Assembly (NCBI GenBank): GCA_030430565.1
Contig: JAUIKS010000061.1
Span: 1-32,441 of the forward strand
DNA: 32,441 bases
From: Polyangia bacterium
GTDB taxonomy: Bacteria > Myxococcota_A > Polyangia > Nannocystales > Nannocystaceae
Direction of reading: 5' to 3'
Each line of letters opens with the position of its first letter. Within the stretch, counting starts at the first letter, position 1. Shown one piece after another: positions 7,215 to 14,850 of the stretch. A program made the position numbers and the translations under genes. The notes under the pieces were generated by a model. That model did not search any database and had not been told where the DNA came from. It saw only the letters and a list, made by a program, of their open reading frames with translations.

Positions 7215-9728
7215 CTACAAGACCCCCTGGGCGCCCCGCGTGGCTGTCCCTCGGTACAGGCGATACTGGGCCCGCGCGCGCGAGCGGTCCCAGAACCGCT
7301 GCCGCGACGTCCGCCGTCGCGTGGTCGCGCGGCGGCGACGCTTGGCGAACTCGTGCGAGATCCCGAAGTTGATATAGAAGGTCCGCGGGCGCCCGGCGTA
7401 GAGCCCCGCGTTGGTGTCGTCGCTGCGGAAGAAGTACTCGGCGTCGAGGATGTTCTTGACGCCGAGCGTGAACTCGAGACGCGTCGCCAGGCGAGCCCCG
7501 ACCGCGCGCCGCACCCCGAGGTAGGCGTCCCAGCGCGCGTAGCCGGGGATCTTGCCGACGCCGGCGCCCCCGGCCGGCCCCGACGGCTGGTCGTCCTCGC
7601 TCTCTGTGTTGGCGTAGTCCGTGAACTGCTCGTCCTGCCAGTAGACGTTGGTCCCGAAGCGCAGGCCCCAGGGGAACTCCTGGCTGATCCCGCCCCACGC
7701 CTCGTGGATCGGGTACCACGCCAGCAGGTTGCCGACGGTGCCTGGGGAGTTGCTGTCGGTGATCCGCGAGTAGGTGAAGGCGTAGCCGACGTTGAACTCG
7801 AGGCCCTCGACCGGCTCCCAGATGTCCCCCGGCGCCCAGCTCAGATCGCTCTCGGCGCCGCTCGCCCACGCCCCGTTGATCAGGTCCGAGCTCTGCAAGC
7901 CCGAGTCGACCATGTTGTGGATGTCGCGGTACCAGCCGGTGAGCTCGAGGTAGACGCCCTGCAGCTCGAGCAGCTTCACGCCGAGCTCGAACTGGTTGAT
8001 CGTCTCGAGCTCGAAGCGCTCGCCCTCCTCCGTCGCCGAGGCGTCCGCGATCTTGAAGCTCGGCGCGCCGAGCGAGCGACCGTAGCTGATGAACAGCGAC
8101 ACCTCGTCGCGCGGCGTCCCCCAGATCGAGACCGCGGGTGACGGGTTGACCAAGAAGCGCTGGATGAACGACTCGGCGAGGTTGTTGCGGATCCCGAAAT
8201 TCATCAGCTCGAGGCGCAGGCCGCCGTAGATCGCCATCTTCCCGTCGAGCAGGTGCAGCTTGTCGTCGGCGAACAGCGCGTAGCCGGCGTAGCGCCCGTC
8301 GTTGTCGAGGCGCACGCGGTTGTCGTACTCGTCGACGATCCCGCGGCGCAGCAGCTGCACGCACGGCTCGATGTCCTCGTCGCGCAGCTGGTAGCTGCTC
8401 TTCGTGGTGCCGAGCTCGTCGAGGAACTCGATGCAGCGCTGATCCGTGCCGATCTCGTACATCGCGCGCGCGCCGAAGGTGAAGTCTTGGAACAGCCTGC
8501 GCTTGGGGCTGTCGACGCGGAACGCGTAGCGAGACTCGGCCCCGAACACGTTGTACGAGCGCGGCACGAAGTTGCGCACCGGCGCCTCGGCCCACTCGCG
8601 GTCGCGATCGTCGCGCATGACCGACATACGATCGGTGTAGTTGTACCAGCCGAGCACCTGCAGCTCGTGATCGTCCTTGGGCCGCCAGCGACCGCGCAGC
8701 GCCGTGCCCACGCGCGAGCCCTCGAAGTAGTCGCTCTCGCGCACGCTCTGGAGCCGATTCTCGTCGAACTGAAAGCGGTACAGCCCGCCGGGCAGGTTGC
8801 TGCGCTCGTAGAACAGGTGCGTGGTCGAGAGCAGCGAGAACTTCGAGGTCACGGGGTACGAGAGCTTGATCAGCCCGCCGTGGGCCTGGAACTCGCTGTG
8901 CTCGCGAAAGCTCCGGCCGAAGCGCGGCGCGTACTCGAAGTACATCCCGAGCTTGCGGTGCGTGCCGCCGTAGGAGGTCGCTACCGCGGCGTCGCCGAAG
9001 TGATCGGACTGGGCGAAGACCGACAGCGTCGGGTTCTCCGGGATCGGCTTCGAGACCAGGTTGATCACGCCGCCCGAGGTCCGCGGGCCAAAGCGGACCG
9101 TCGCGCCGCCGCGCACCGTGTCGACCCGGGCGATCGTGAACATCGAGACCGGGAACAGCGACAGCTCGGGCTGGCCGTAGGGCGCCGGCTGCAGCGGGAT
9201 CTCGTCGAGCATCACCGTGGCGCTCTTCGAGAGCTTGGGGTTGGCCCCGCGCACGCCGACGTTGAGCTTGGTGCTGACGCTGCCGATCCCCGAGGCGCCG
9301 GTCTCGAGCACGCGCACGCCGGTCGACGCCTGCAGCGCCTCGCCGATCGACGCGAAGCCGCGGGCGCTGGCGTCGTCGAGGCCGACGATCGAGCGACCGC
9401 CGACGTGACGGAAGGCGTCGATGCGCTTGCCGTCCCCGAGCAGGTTGGTCGAGACCACGACCGTGCGCTCGCGCCCGCCGTCGACCTCGATCGCGTCCTC
9501 CTCCTCCTGACCGGCGAGGGGCTCGGTCGGCACCTCCTCCGTCAAGACCTCCTCGGTCGGGACTTCGTCCGCAGCGACCGCGGGCGCGGGCGCGGGCTCC
9601 GGCGCGGGCGTGGCCGCCTCCGGCGCGGGCACCTCCGCAGCGAGCGTCGTCGGACCCTCGTACTCGCGCGGGCTCGCGGCCAGGGCCAGCAGCGAGTACA
9701 GCGTCCATGCTGTAGTCGAGACCGTCAT
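7215..9728 (-). CDS. FecA-like TonB-dependent outer-membrane receptor
   Basis: An 837-residue receptor. A weak signal-like stretch (TLYSLLALAAS) is followed by a Pro/Ala/Glu-rich linker, a TonB-box-like RTVVVSTN near residue 88, a plug of about 130 residues and a 22-strand-type barrel. The plug contains PAPYGQPELSLFPVS and VDTVRGGATVRFGPRTSGGV, very close to the matching blocks of ferric-citrate receptor FecA, so a ferric chelate is the likely cargo. The ATG at 9728 is chosen; TTG and GTG lie just upstream, and no clear Shine-Dalgarno or basic signal n-region is seen. Oddly, the barrel-closing strand ends in ...ISHEF, where such proteins normally stop, yet 43 more, very Arg-rich residues follow (7215-7346). 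The gene follows a lipoprotein gene by 59 bp and is followed by the PepSY gene. Confidence 0.93.
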   Translation of the reverse strand: MTVSTTAWTLYSLLALAASPREYEGPTTLAAEVPAPEAATPAPEPAPAPAVAADEVPTEEVLTEEVPTEPLAGQEEEDAIEVDGGRERTVVVSTNLLGDGKRIDAFRHVGGRSIVGLDDASARGFASIGEALQASTGVRVLETGASGIGSVSTKLNVGVRGANPKLSKSATVMLDEIPLQPAPYGQPELSLFPVSMFTIARVDTVRGGATVRFGPRTSGGVINLVSKPIPENPTLSVFAQSDHFGDAAVATSYGGTHRKLGMYFEYAPRFGRSFREHSEFQAHGGLIKLSYPVTSKFSLLSTTHLFYERSNLPGGLYRFQFDENRLQSVRESDYFEGSRVGTALRGRWRPKDDHELQVLGWYNYTDRMSVMRDDRDREWAEAPVRNFVPRSYNVFGAESRYAFRVDSPKRRLFQDFTFGARAMYEIGTDQRCIEFLDELGTTKSSYQLRDEDIEPCVQLLRRGIVDEYDNRVRLDNDGRYAGYALFADDKLHLLDGKMAIYGGLRLELMNFGIRNNLAESFIQRFLVNPSPAVSIWGTPRDEVSLFISYGRSLGAPSFKIADASATEEGERFELETINQFELGVKLLELQGVYLELTGWYRDIHNMVDSGLQSSDLINGAWASGAESDLSWAPGDIWEPVEGLEFNVGYAFTYSRITDSNSPGTVGNLLAWYPIHEAWGGISQEFPWGLRFGTNVYWQDEQFTDYANTESEDDQPSGPAGGAGVGKIPGYARWDAYLGVRRAVGARLATRLEFTLGVKNILDAEYFFRSDDTNAGLYAGRPRTFYINFGISHEFAKRRRRATTRRRTSRQRFWDRSRARAQYRLYRGTATRGAQGVL

Positions 9729-9787
9729 CACCAAACGTACGTCAGGAAGAGCCCAGCAGTCCTCAGCTGTCGTCTGTCGCCAGCGCG

Positions 9788-10963
9788 CTAGTCGACGCGC
9801 ACGACCGTCGCGCCGCGCACGAGCAGGCCGAACTCGGCCTCGTCAAACAGCGGCGCGAGGTCGTCGTGCTCGCGGATCGACCAGTCGTTGCCGCCGGGGA
9901 TCGCCGGCTCCTCGATCACGAAGACCTTGCCGCGGGTGTCGAGCCCGTAGAGCACGCCGTCGACGCGCGCGAGCGAGTCGATTTTTTGCCCGCTCTCGAG
10001 CTCGTCGAAGAACGGGCCCTGGTCCTGCATCCCGTCGCCCGTGAACGCGTAGAGCGCGTTGCGCCCGATCGAGAGCTCGCTGTCGTCGAGCTGCGCGTCG
10101 ATCGTCGCCAACGGCAGCTCCTCGTCGCGCGTACGGGTGATGTCCCCCGCGATCCCGCGGCTGTCGCTGAACTGCGTGACGACCGAGCACAGCGTGCGGT
10201 CGGCGTAGTAGTCAGGGTCGCCGCTCGAGTCGTTGGGGTGCACCGAGTGCCCCGGCGCGAGCAAGAACTTCGAGTCGACGCGGTACAGCGCCCCCTCGCC
10301 GCCGGCCGAGCCGGCGTAGAGCGTGTTGCCGACGAAGCCCAGCGCCGACATGTTGAACTGCCAGTAGCAAGGATCCGTCGTCTCCGCGCCGATCGGGCCG
10401 GCCCGCACGGCGTAGCGCGTCACGCCGATCTGGTTGTCCGCGCGCGTCCAGTCAGAGACGTCGAAGGCGGCCAGCCCCCACTCGTCGTTGAGCGAGTCAT
10501 AGGAGATGCCCCAAAGGCCATATCCCGGATGCCACGCGATGTCGCGCAGCGTGAAGCGCTTGAGCGACTCGTCCACGACCGAGATCGCGCCGAGTCGCTC
10601 GTCGAGCCACAGGTGCCCGAGCCGCGAGAGCCGACAATCATCGGAGCCGTCCTCGCACTCCGGCGTCGGGTCGTACAGATAGATCGCCGGCCCGACGTAG
10701 CAGCCGAGCTCCACCCCGTCGCAGTCCTCCGCCGCGATCGGGTAGTTGACCGTGTAATTGGCCGCGCGGCTCGACAGCCGCGCGTTGACGAACGCGATCA
10801 GCTCTCCACGCAGCGGCTGCTCCTCGAGCGCGCAGGCGGGGCAATTCTCGACCTCCGCGGGCAAGCCCTCCCCCGCGAAGCTCTTGGGGTCGGTCTCTAG
10901 ATACACACACCCGGAGACCGCCATCACGAGCAGGACGGGCCCAATTTTGAAAGCCGTTTTCAC
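9788..10963 (-). CDS. Exported lipoprotein of unknown family, possible beta-propeller
   Basis: A 391-residue lipoprotein starting at GTG 10961-10963. From this start the signal (VKTAFKIGPVLLVMAVSGC) ends in a clean lipobox with Cys at residue 19; a longer frame from 11071 would run across the Fur-like site and lose the N-terminal signal. The mature protein begins with a Cys-rich stretch (ENCPACALEEQ) and continues with many short beta-strand repeats (e.g. LYGLDTRGKVFVIEE), suggesting a propeller-like fold; I recognise no named domain. It is first in a minus-strand series with a FecA-like receptor and a PepSY protein, and a Fur-like site lies in its promoter region. A role as a surface or periplasmic accessory to the receptor is likely but inferred. 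Confidence 0.75.
   Translation of the reverse strand: MKTAFKIGPVLLVMAVSGCVYLETDPKSFAGEGLPAEVENCPACALEEQPLRGELIAFVNARLSSRAANYTVNYPIAAEDCDGVELGCYVGPAIYLYDPTPECEDGSDDCRLSRLGHLWLDERLGAISVVDESLKRFTLRDIAWHPGYGLWGISYDSLNDEWGLAAFDVSDWTRADNQIGVTRYAVRAGPIGAETTDPCYWQFNMSALGFVGNTLYAGSAGGEGALYRVDSKFLLAPGHSVHPNDSSGDPDYYADRTLCSVVTQFSDSRGIAGDITRTRDEELPLATIDAQLDDSELSIGRNALYAFTGDGMQDQGPFFDELESGQKIDSLARVDGVLYGLDTRGKVFVIEEPAIPGGNDWSIREHDDLAPLFDEAEFGLLVRGATVVRVD
10948..10962. promoter_or_regulatory. Weak Fur-like inverted repeat over the lipoprotein start codon
   Basis: TGAAAGC-C-GTTTTCA is a near-perfect 7-1-7 inverted repeat covering the first codons of the minus-strand lipoprotein gene. It differs from the better sites at three positions and overlaps coding sequence, so it may be coincidental. 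Confidence 0.3.
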
Positions 10964-11055
10964 TTTCGGGCCCGGAGTAGCACCGGCACCACGACCAGTC
11001 AAGCGCCACGCGCGCGCCCCAACGCCGATTCTGAGTGATCCACATGGCTTGCCAG

Positions 11056-11070
11056 TGAAAACAATTTTCA
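11056..11070. promoter_or_regulatory. Fur-like operator between two divergent lipoprotein genes
   Basis: TGAAAACAATTTTCA has perfect 6-bp arms (TGAAAA/TTTTCA) and fits the 7-1-7 Fur box recalled for delta-proteobacteria, of the form TGAAAAT-N-ATTTTCA. It lies 46 bp before the plus-strand lipoprotein start and 93 bp before the minus-strand one, so one site could control both directions. Similar repeats occur at 12765 and 21797. Confidence 0.65.
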
Positions 11071-11115
11071 ATATCTAGGAACGAGCGCTTCGCGCGACCA
11101 GCTGAACTTTTCGCC

Positions 11116-12309
11116 ATGCGACGGCACTCTCTTCTTCTCTCCCCCTTGATCCCCTGCTTGCTGCTGCTCCCACCCCTCGGGTGTGGTGACAGCGGCGCCG
11201 GCGAGACCGACAGCGACTCGGAGAGCAGCGACTCGGCGGCGAACACTACGGGCGGGAACACCAGCGATCTCGGCGATAGCGTCTCGCAGGACTGCGTCGA
11301 CGCCATGGCCCAGTACGCGGCGTTCACGGCCGCATCGGGCGACAGCGCGGCGATGCTCGCGGCCTACGACGGCACCGCGCTGCAGAAGTACGTGCAGCGT
11401 CTCGACGGCGAGAACGGGCGCGTGGACGACTCCGCGATCCTCGACGCGCTCAATGACGGCGGCGAGCTCGCGCTGATCGACGCGTCGCTGTGGGTGATGC
11501 AGTCGCTGCTCGAGGGGATGCGCACGTACATCGCGGCACCAGGCCTCGGCACACCTGATCCCTACACGGTCTGGGACGACGGTCACTGTATCTGGGAGGG
11601 CGCGTGGAAGCCCGCCGCGCTCACGGCCGAGGGCTGGAGCGGCGACTACGTCGATGTCATCGCCGCCGAGGTCGACGACGGCTTCGTCACGGGGCACGAC
11701 GGGCTGATCGGAGAGCCGCCGGCCGCGGCGCTCGACGAGTGGCTGGCGCTCCCGGCCAAGCAGATCGTCGAGAAGGATCAGTACCGGGTGATCCATCGGC
11801 ACGTGTCACACTTCGCGACCCTCGCCCAGTCCGACGGCGACGCGCTCGCGGCCCGACGCGCGCTGCGTTGGTTCGAAATGTTTGAGCACCGCCTGGAGGA
11901 GCGCAACACGCCGGGCATCCCGATCGTCAAGGCGATGCTCGCGGGGGAACCCGACGCGATCGATCCCGCGGTCATCATCCGCGAGATGAACGTCGCGTTC
12001 GCCAAGCGCACGCGCACCTACGCGAGCCAGGCGCTCGACCTCGGCGAGGTCGGTGTCCCCGCCGGCTACAAGGGCTCGGTCGAGGGCTCGATCTACACAA
12101 AGCTGCTCTACCCCGATATGCGCGACGCGGGCTTCGATGTCGCGGGGATCGAGAGCAGCTGGGACAGCTATAACGCGGCGATACGCGATGACGACGCGGT
12201 CGCCGCCCAGACGCACAGCGACGCGCTCGTGCAGGCCTACTGCGAGTACCAGGAGCAGACCCTGGGGATCTCGAGCTGCACCGGGAGCGACGACGAGCCC
12301 GGCGCCTGA
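11116..12309 (+). CDS. Lipoprotein of unknown family in the iron island
   Basis: A 397-residue lipoprotein. The signal peptide MRRHSLLLSPLIP... ends in the lipobox LGC with Cys23, followed by an acidic Asp/Ser/Glu/Thr linker typical of Nannocystales lipoproteins. The rest looks mainly alpha-helical with four Cys. It carries several His that could bind metal or heme: DGHCIWEGAW, VTGHDGLIG and VIHRHVSHF. I do not recognise a named domain. The layout (helical, exported, lipobox, Fur-like site upstream) resembles the imelysin and DUF4856 lipoproteins of the same island, so a role in iron binding or handoff is a reasonable inference. The gene stands alone on the plus strand, divergent from the other lipoprotein/receptor series. 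Confidence 0.75.
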   Translation: MRRHSLLLSPLIPCLLLLPPLGCGDSGAGETDSDSESSDSAANTTGGNTSDLGDSVSQDCVDAMAQYAAFTAASGDSAAMLAAYDGTALQKYVQRLDGENGRVDDSAILDALNDGGELALIDASLWVMQSLLEGMRTYIAAPGLGTPDPYTVWDDGHCIWEGAWKPAALTAEGWSGDYVDVIAAEVDDGFVTGHDGLIGEPPAAALDEWLALPAKQIVEKDQYRVIHRHVSHFATLAQSDGDALAARRALRWFEMFEHRLEERNTPGIPIVKAMLAGEPDAIDPAVIIREMNVAFAKRTRTYASQALDLGEVGVPAGYKGSVEGSIYTKLLYPDMRDAGFDVAGIESSWDSYNAAIRDDDAVAAQTHSDALVQAYCEYQEQTLGISSCTGSDDEPGA

Positions 12310-12376
12310 GGCCGTCGGCTCGTGCTGCTCGGGCTGTGCGCCTGCGCCAACGCCCGCGCGAGCGCGACGCCGGACG

Positions 12377-12399
12377 TAGCTCTTGTTTGAACAGAGCTA
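12377..12399 (+). terminator. Hairpin after the lipoprotein gene, possible terminator
   Basis: TAGCTCT (12377-12383) and AGAGCTA (12393-12399) form a perfect 7-bp stem that can extend inward with TGTT/AACA. It lies about 70 bp after the stop codon. There is no T run after it, so it may be a Rho-assisted terminator or simply a palindrome. Confidence 0.3.
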
Positions 12400-12403
12400 G
12401 AGG

Positions 12404-12621
12404 GTGTCGAGCGACGCCTTCAAGGCGATCCACGAGTACCTCGCAACGATCTGGCAGAGCTCACCCGAGGTCGCTATCAACGGGCGCAACAAGCTCCTCA
12501 GCGCGGGCTCGAGCTCGAGGTCCGCGGGACCCTGAATGTGGTCTCGGCAGCCCAGGCGAACCCGCAGTTGCTGTTGAAATCGCCCGAGGACTTCACGATC
12601 CCCCGTATCGGCGGTGAGTAG
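12404..12621 (+). pseudogene. Possible frameshifted gene remnant, unknown family
   Basis: Two adjacent frames read like real protein. From 12404 the first gives DAFKAIHEYLATIWQSSPEV then AINGRNKLLSAG; from 12508 the second gives LELEVRGTLNVVSAAQANP, then QLLLKSPEDFTIPRIGGE and a stop at 12619-12621. Adding one C near 12508 would join them into a ~70-residue stretch with no internal stop. A stop codon (12398-12400) lies immediately before the first part and there is no ribosome-binding site. It looks like the C-terminal remnant of a lost gene. The family is not recognised and a chance open frame cannot be excluded. Confidence 0.35.
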
Positions 12622-12639
12622 GCGCCGCGAGCGCTTAAT

Positions 12640-12654
12640 TGAATTCTATTTTCA
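12640..12654. promoter_or_regulatory. Degenerate Fur-like inverted repeat
   Basis: TGAATTC-T-ATTTTCA has a perfect right half (ATTTTCA) but three mismatches in the left half. It lies in the AT-rich region before the second PepSY gene, about 110 bp upstream of the stronger site. A ten-base palindrome GATAATTATC at 12683-12692 lies between them. Confidence 0.35.
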
Positions 12655-12764
12655 ACTGCCGATGCTGAATGGTCTCGCTAGCGATAATTATCCGCGTAAA
12701 TGGCAAAATTATGGCATCTAAACGGAGCGTGCTCGATATCGCGCTTCTTCGAATGCTTGCTTAT

Positions 12765-12779
12765 TGAAAACCATTTTCA
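12765..12779. promoter_or_regulatory. Fur-like operator before the second PepSY gene
   Basis: TGAAAACCATTTTCA has perfect TGAAAA/TTTTCA arms, the same as the site at 11056. It ends 12 bp before the ATG at 12792, so a bound repressor would block the start region. The surrounding ~150 bp is clearly more AT-rich than the rest of the window, as expected for a promoter. Confidence 0.65.
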
Positions 12780-12791
12780 TAATTACCCCAA

Positions 12792-13709
12792 ATGAGCCAG
12801 CCCGGACGCACGAAGCTCGACGCGCGCACTCTCCCCTGGCGAACGCGACTGCTGCGCTGGTCACGACGCGCGCACCTGTACTGCGGGCTCGCGCTCCTGC
12901 CCTGGGTGTGCCTCTACGGGATCACCGGCCTGTTCTTTAACCACCCGGGTCTCGGGGGTGACAGTGCCTACCTCCGCTTCGGTCGCAGCGATCTGCCGCC
13001 GGGCGTCACGAAGGCGACGCCGGCTGCCGACATGCTCGCGCTCCGCGTCGCCGAACAGCTCGGGCCGGGGGTCGTGCTCAACGATCTGCCGCCGCCGAGC
13101 TACGAGGGCTCCCTTCGGGCGAAGGGCACGCTGGGCGCCCAAGAGCTGCGCGTCTTCCTCAGCGCGTCGTCGGGCAACGGCTCGATCCGACTCTCGGATC
13201 CCGAGCCCAAGGAGCGCCCGCCGTCGCTAGAGCCGCTCGCGCCGATCGATCCCGAAGGTCGGGACGCGGCCGCGTGGGAGGCGATGGCGCGGGGCGTCGC
13301 CGACACCTACCTGGCCCAAGAGGCCGCCGACTCCACGATGACGCTCGAGCTGGAGCGCGCGCCGACCCTGCGCTTCGGCGCGCGCGTCGACGGCGAGCCG
13401 TGGGTGGTCGAGTACCAGCCGGCGAAGCGCGAGCTCCACTTTGAGCGCCCGGATGAGCGGCCCGCGGAGATCAAGCGCCTGCTCATGCGCCTGCACATGA
13501 CGCACATGTACCCAGACAGCGTCGGCGCGCGCTGGGTCCACGCGCTGTTCGTCGACCTCACCGCGGGCTGCCTCTTGCTGTGGTGCCTCACCGGGATCTT
13601 GATGTGGTGGCAGATGCGGAAGCTCCGGCGGGTCGGCGCGGTCGTCCTGCTGTCGGGCTTCGCCGCTGTCCTCTGGCTGATGGTGCAGGTGCTCCCGGGA
13701 ATGCTCTGA
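12792..13709 (+). CDS. PepSY-associated membrane protein (long form)
   Basis: A 305-residue inner-membrane protein. It begins with a basic stretch and the typical RRAHLYCGLALLPWVCLYG helix followed by ITGLFFNHPG. A ~170-residue periplasmic region comes next, then RLHMTHMYPDSVGARWVHALF leading into two closing helices (LTAGCLLLWCLTGILMWW, and the C-terminal hydrophobic stretch). The pattern of paired His near helix ends is that of PepSY_TM proteins beside siderophore receptors, some of which reduce ferric iron. No Shine-Dalgarno is obvious before the ATG; a Fur-like repeat lies 12 bp upstream. It is convergent with tonB (stop-to-stop gap 11 bp), so this protein and the TonB complex belong to the same island but different transcripts. 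Confidence 0.85.
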   Translation: MSQPGRTKLDARTLPWRTRLLRWSRRAHLYCGLALLPWVCLYGITGLFFNHPGLGGDSAYLRFGRSDLPPGVTKATPAADMLALRVAEQLGPGVVLNDLPPPSYEGSLRAKGTLGAQELRVFLSASSGNGSIRLSDPEPKERPPSLEPLAPIDPEGRDAAAWEAMARGVADTYLAQEAADSTMTLELERAPTLRFGARVDGEPWVVEYQPAKRELHFERPDERPAEIKRLLMRLHMTHMYPDSVGARWVHALFVDLTAGCLLLWCLTGILMWWQMRKLRRVGAVVLLSGFAAVLWLMVQVLPGML

Positions 13710-13720
13710 GCGTCCCTCGA

Positions 13721-14446
13721 TCACGATCCACGCAGCTTGAAGTCGAGCGGGATCACGATGGTCATGGTCGGCTTCCCGAAGCCCGCCGGCAGCGGGGCGA
13801 AGGGCGCGGCGCGTTGGACCATGCGAAGGGCTTCGTCGTCGAGCACCGTGTGCCCCGTCGAGCGAACGATCTTCGGCGCGCCGACCAGCGCCCCATGCTT
13901 GTTGATCGTGAGTCGAACGGTGCACCTCCCCTCGAGGCCGAGGCGGCGCGCGGCCACCGGATAGCGCTTCTCCCGCTTGACCGAGCCGTGCACGCCACGG
14001 CCGAACGCACGCATATCGGGTTTGGGAGACGGCGTGGGAGACGGCGGAGGCTTCGCCTGGGGCTGCGGGGGCGGCTTAACCGGCGGCGGCTTGACCGGCG
14101 GCGGCGCCTCGGGAGCAGGCGACTCGGGCGGCGGAGGCCGACTCGCGCGGGGATCCTCCGGCGCGGGCTTGGGGCGCGGGCGCGGACTTGGCTCCGGCGG
14201 TGGCTCCGGCGGCGGTGGCTTTGGCGGCGCCTCGGGCGGTATCGGCTCGGGCGGCGGCGGCTCGGGCTCCGGTGGCGGCGGCTCAGGCTCGGGCGGCGGC
14301 GGCTCAGGCTTGGGCTCGGGCGGCTTCGGCAGGCGCACACGAACCACCTCGGGTGGCGCCTCGACCGGATCGAGGTGAATCGTGATCAGAAGCAGCGCGC
14401 CGTGGGCCGAGGCCGCGACGAGCAACGGGCCGAGCGCGCGCTTCAC
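13721..14446 (-). CDS. tonB: TonB energy-transducing protein
   Basis: A 241-residue TonB starting at GTG 14444-14446, overlapping the exbD stop by 4 bp. It has one N-terminal membrane helix, then a long Pro-rich rod (about residues 30-145) of Pro-Glu-Pro and Pro-Pro-Pro-Glu repeats that spans the periplasm. The C-terminal TonB domain follows (about 155-241), with RYPVAARRLGLEGRCTVRL and DDEALRMVQRAAPFAPLPAG. It passes proton-motive force from ExbB/ExbD to outer-membrane receptors, here probably the two receptors of this island. The rod is rich in Pro/Glu rather than Pro/Lys. Confidence 0.93.
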   Translation of the reverse strand: MKRALGPLLVAASAHGALLLITIHLDPVEAPPEVVRVRLPKPPEPKPEPPPPEPEPPPPEPEPPPPEPIPPEAPPKPPPPEPPPEPSPRPRPKPAPEDPRASRPPPPESPAPEAPPPVKPPPVKPPPQPQAKPPPSPTPSPKPDMRAFGRGVHGSVKREKRYPVAARRLGLEGRCTVRLTINKHGALVGAPKIVRSTGHTVLDDEALRMVQRAAPFAPLPAGFGKPTMTIVIPLDFKLRGS

Positions 14447-14850
14447 CCCTCGCGTCCTCGCTCGCGCGTGGCGATCGCCACCGACTCAAAGCCCGCCGAC
14501 TGGGCGTCGGCGAGGACCTCGACCGCCGCTTGGGCCGCGGCCGCGCGATCGATCGAGAGCATCACGGTGGTGTGACGACCCCGCAGCTCCTCGAGCGTCG
14601 CGCGAACCTGCGCGCGCGCGACCTCTCGGCCCTCGACGCGGATCGAGCCGTCGGCGCGGACGATGACCTCGAGGCCCTCGGCGTTCTTCGGCTGGACCGC
14701 GTCGGTCTCGGGCAGCTCGATCTCGATGTCGCGCTCCTGTCGGAAGCTCGCCGCGAGCACGATGAAGATCACCAGGATGAAGGCGACGTCGATCAACGCC
14801 GAGAGATTGACCCGCGGGTGGTTCTCCTCGGTCTCGCGAAAGTCGATCAT
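14443..14850 (-). CDS. exbD: ExbD, biopolymer transport protein
   Basis: A 135-residue protein with a short cytoplasmic N-terminus, one membrane helix (IDVAFILVIFIVLAASF) holding the conserved channel Asp21, and a periplasmic domain. ExbD pairs with ExbB to form the proton channel that drives TonB. The ATG overlaps the exbB stop by 4 bp and the exbD stop overlaps the tonB start by 4 bp, so the three are translationally coupled. The length and motifs are normal. Confidence 0.93.
   Translation of the reverse strand: MIDFRETEENHPRVNLSALIDVAFILVIFIVLAASFRQERDIEIELPETDAVQPKNAEGLEVIVRADGSIRVEGREVARAQVRATLEELRGRHTTVMLSIDRAAAAQAAVEVLADAQSAGFESVAIATRERGREG

Noticed and set aside
7093..9708. 871-codon minus-strand frame overlapping the FecA-like receptor
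   Set aside because: Extremely Arg-rich and without domains; it is a frame-shifted shadow of the receptor, whose plug and barrel motifs are in the other frame.
8253..9791. 512-codon plus-strand frame
   Set aside because: Antisense shadow of the receptor; no ribosome-binding site or motifs.
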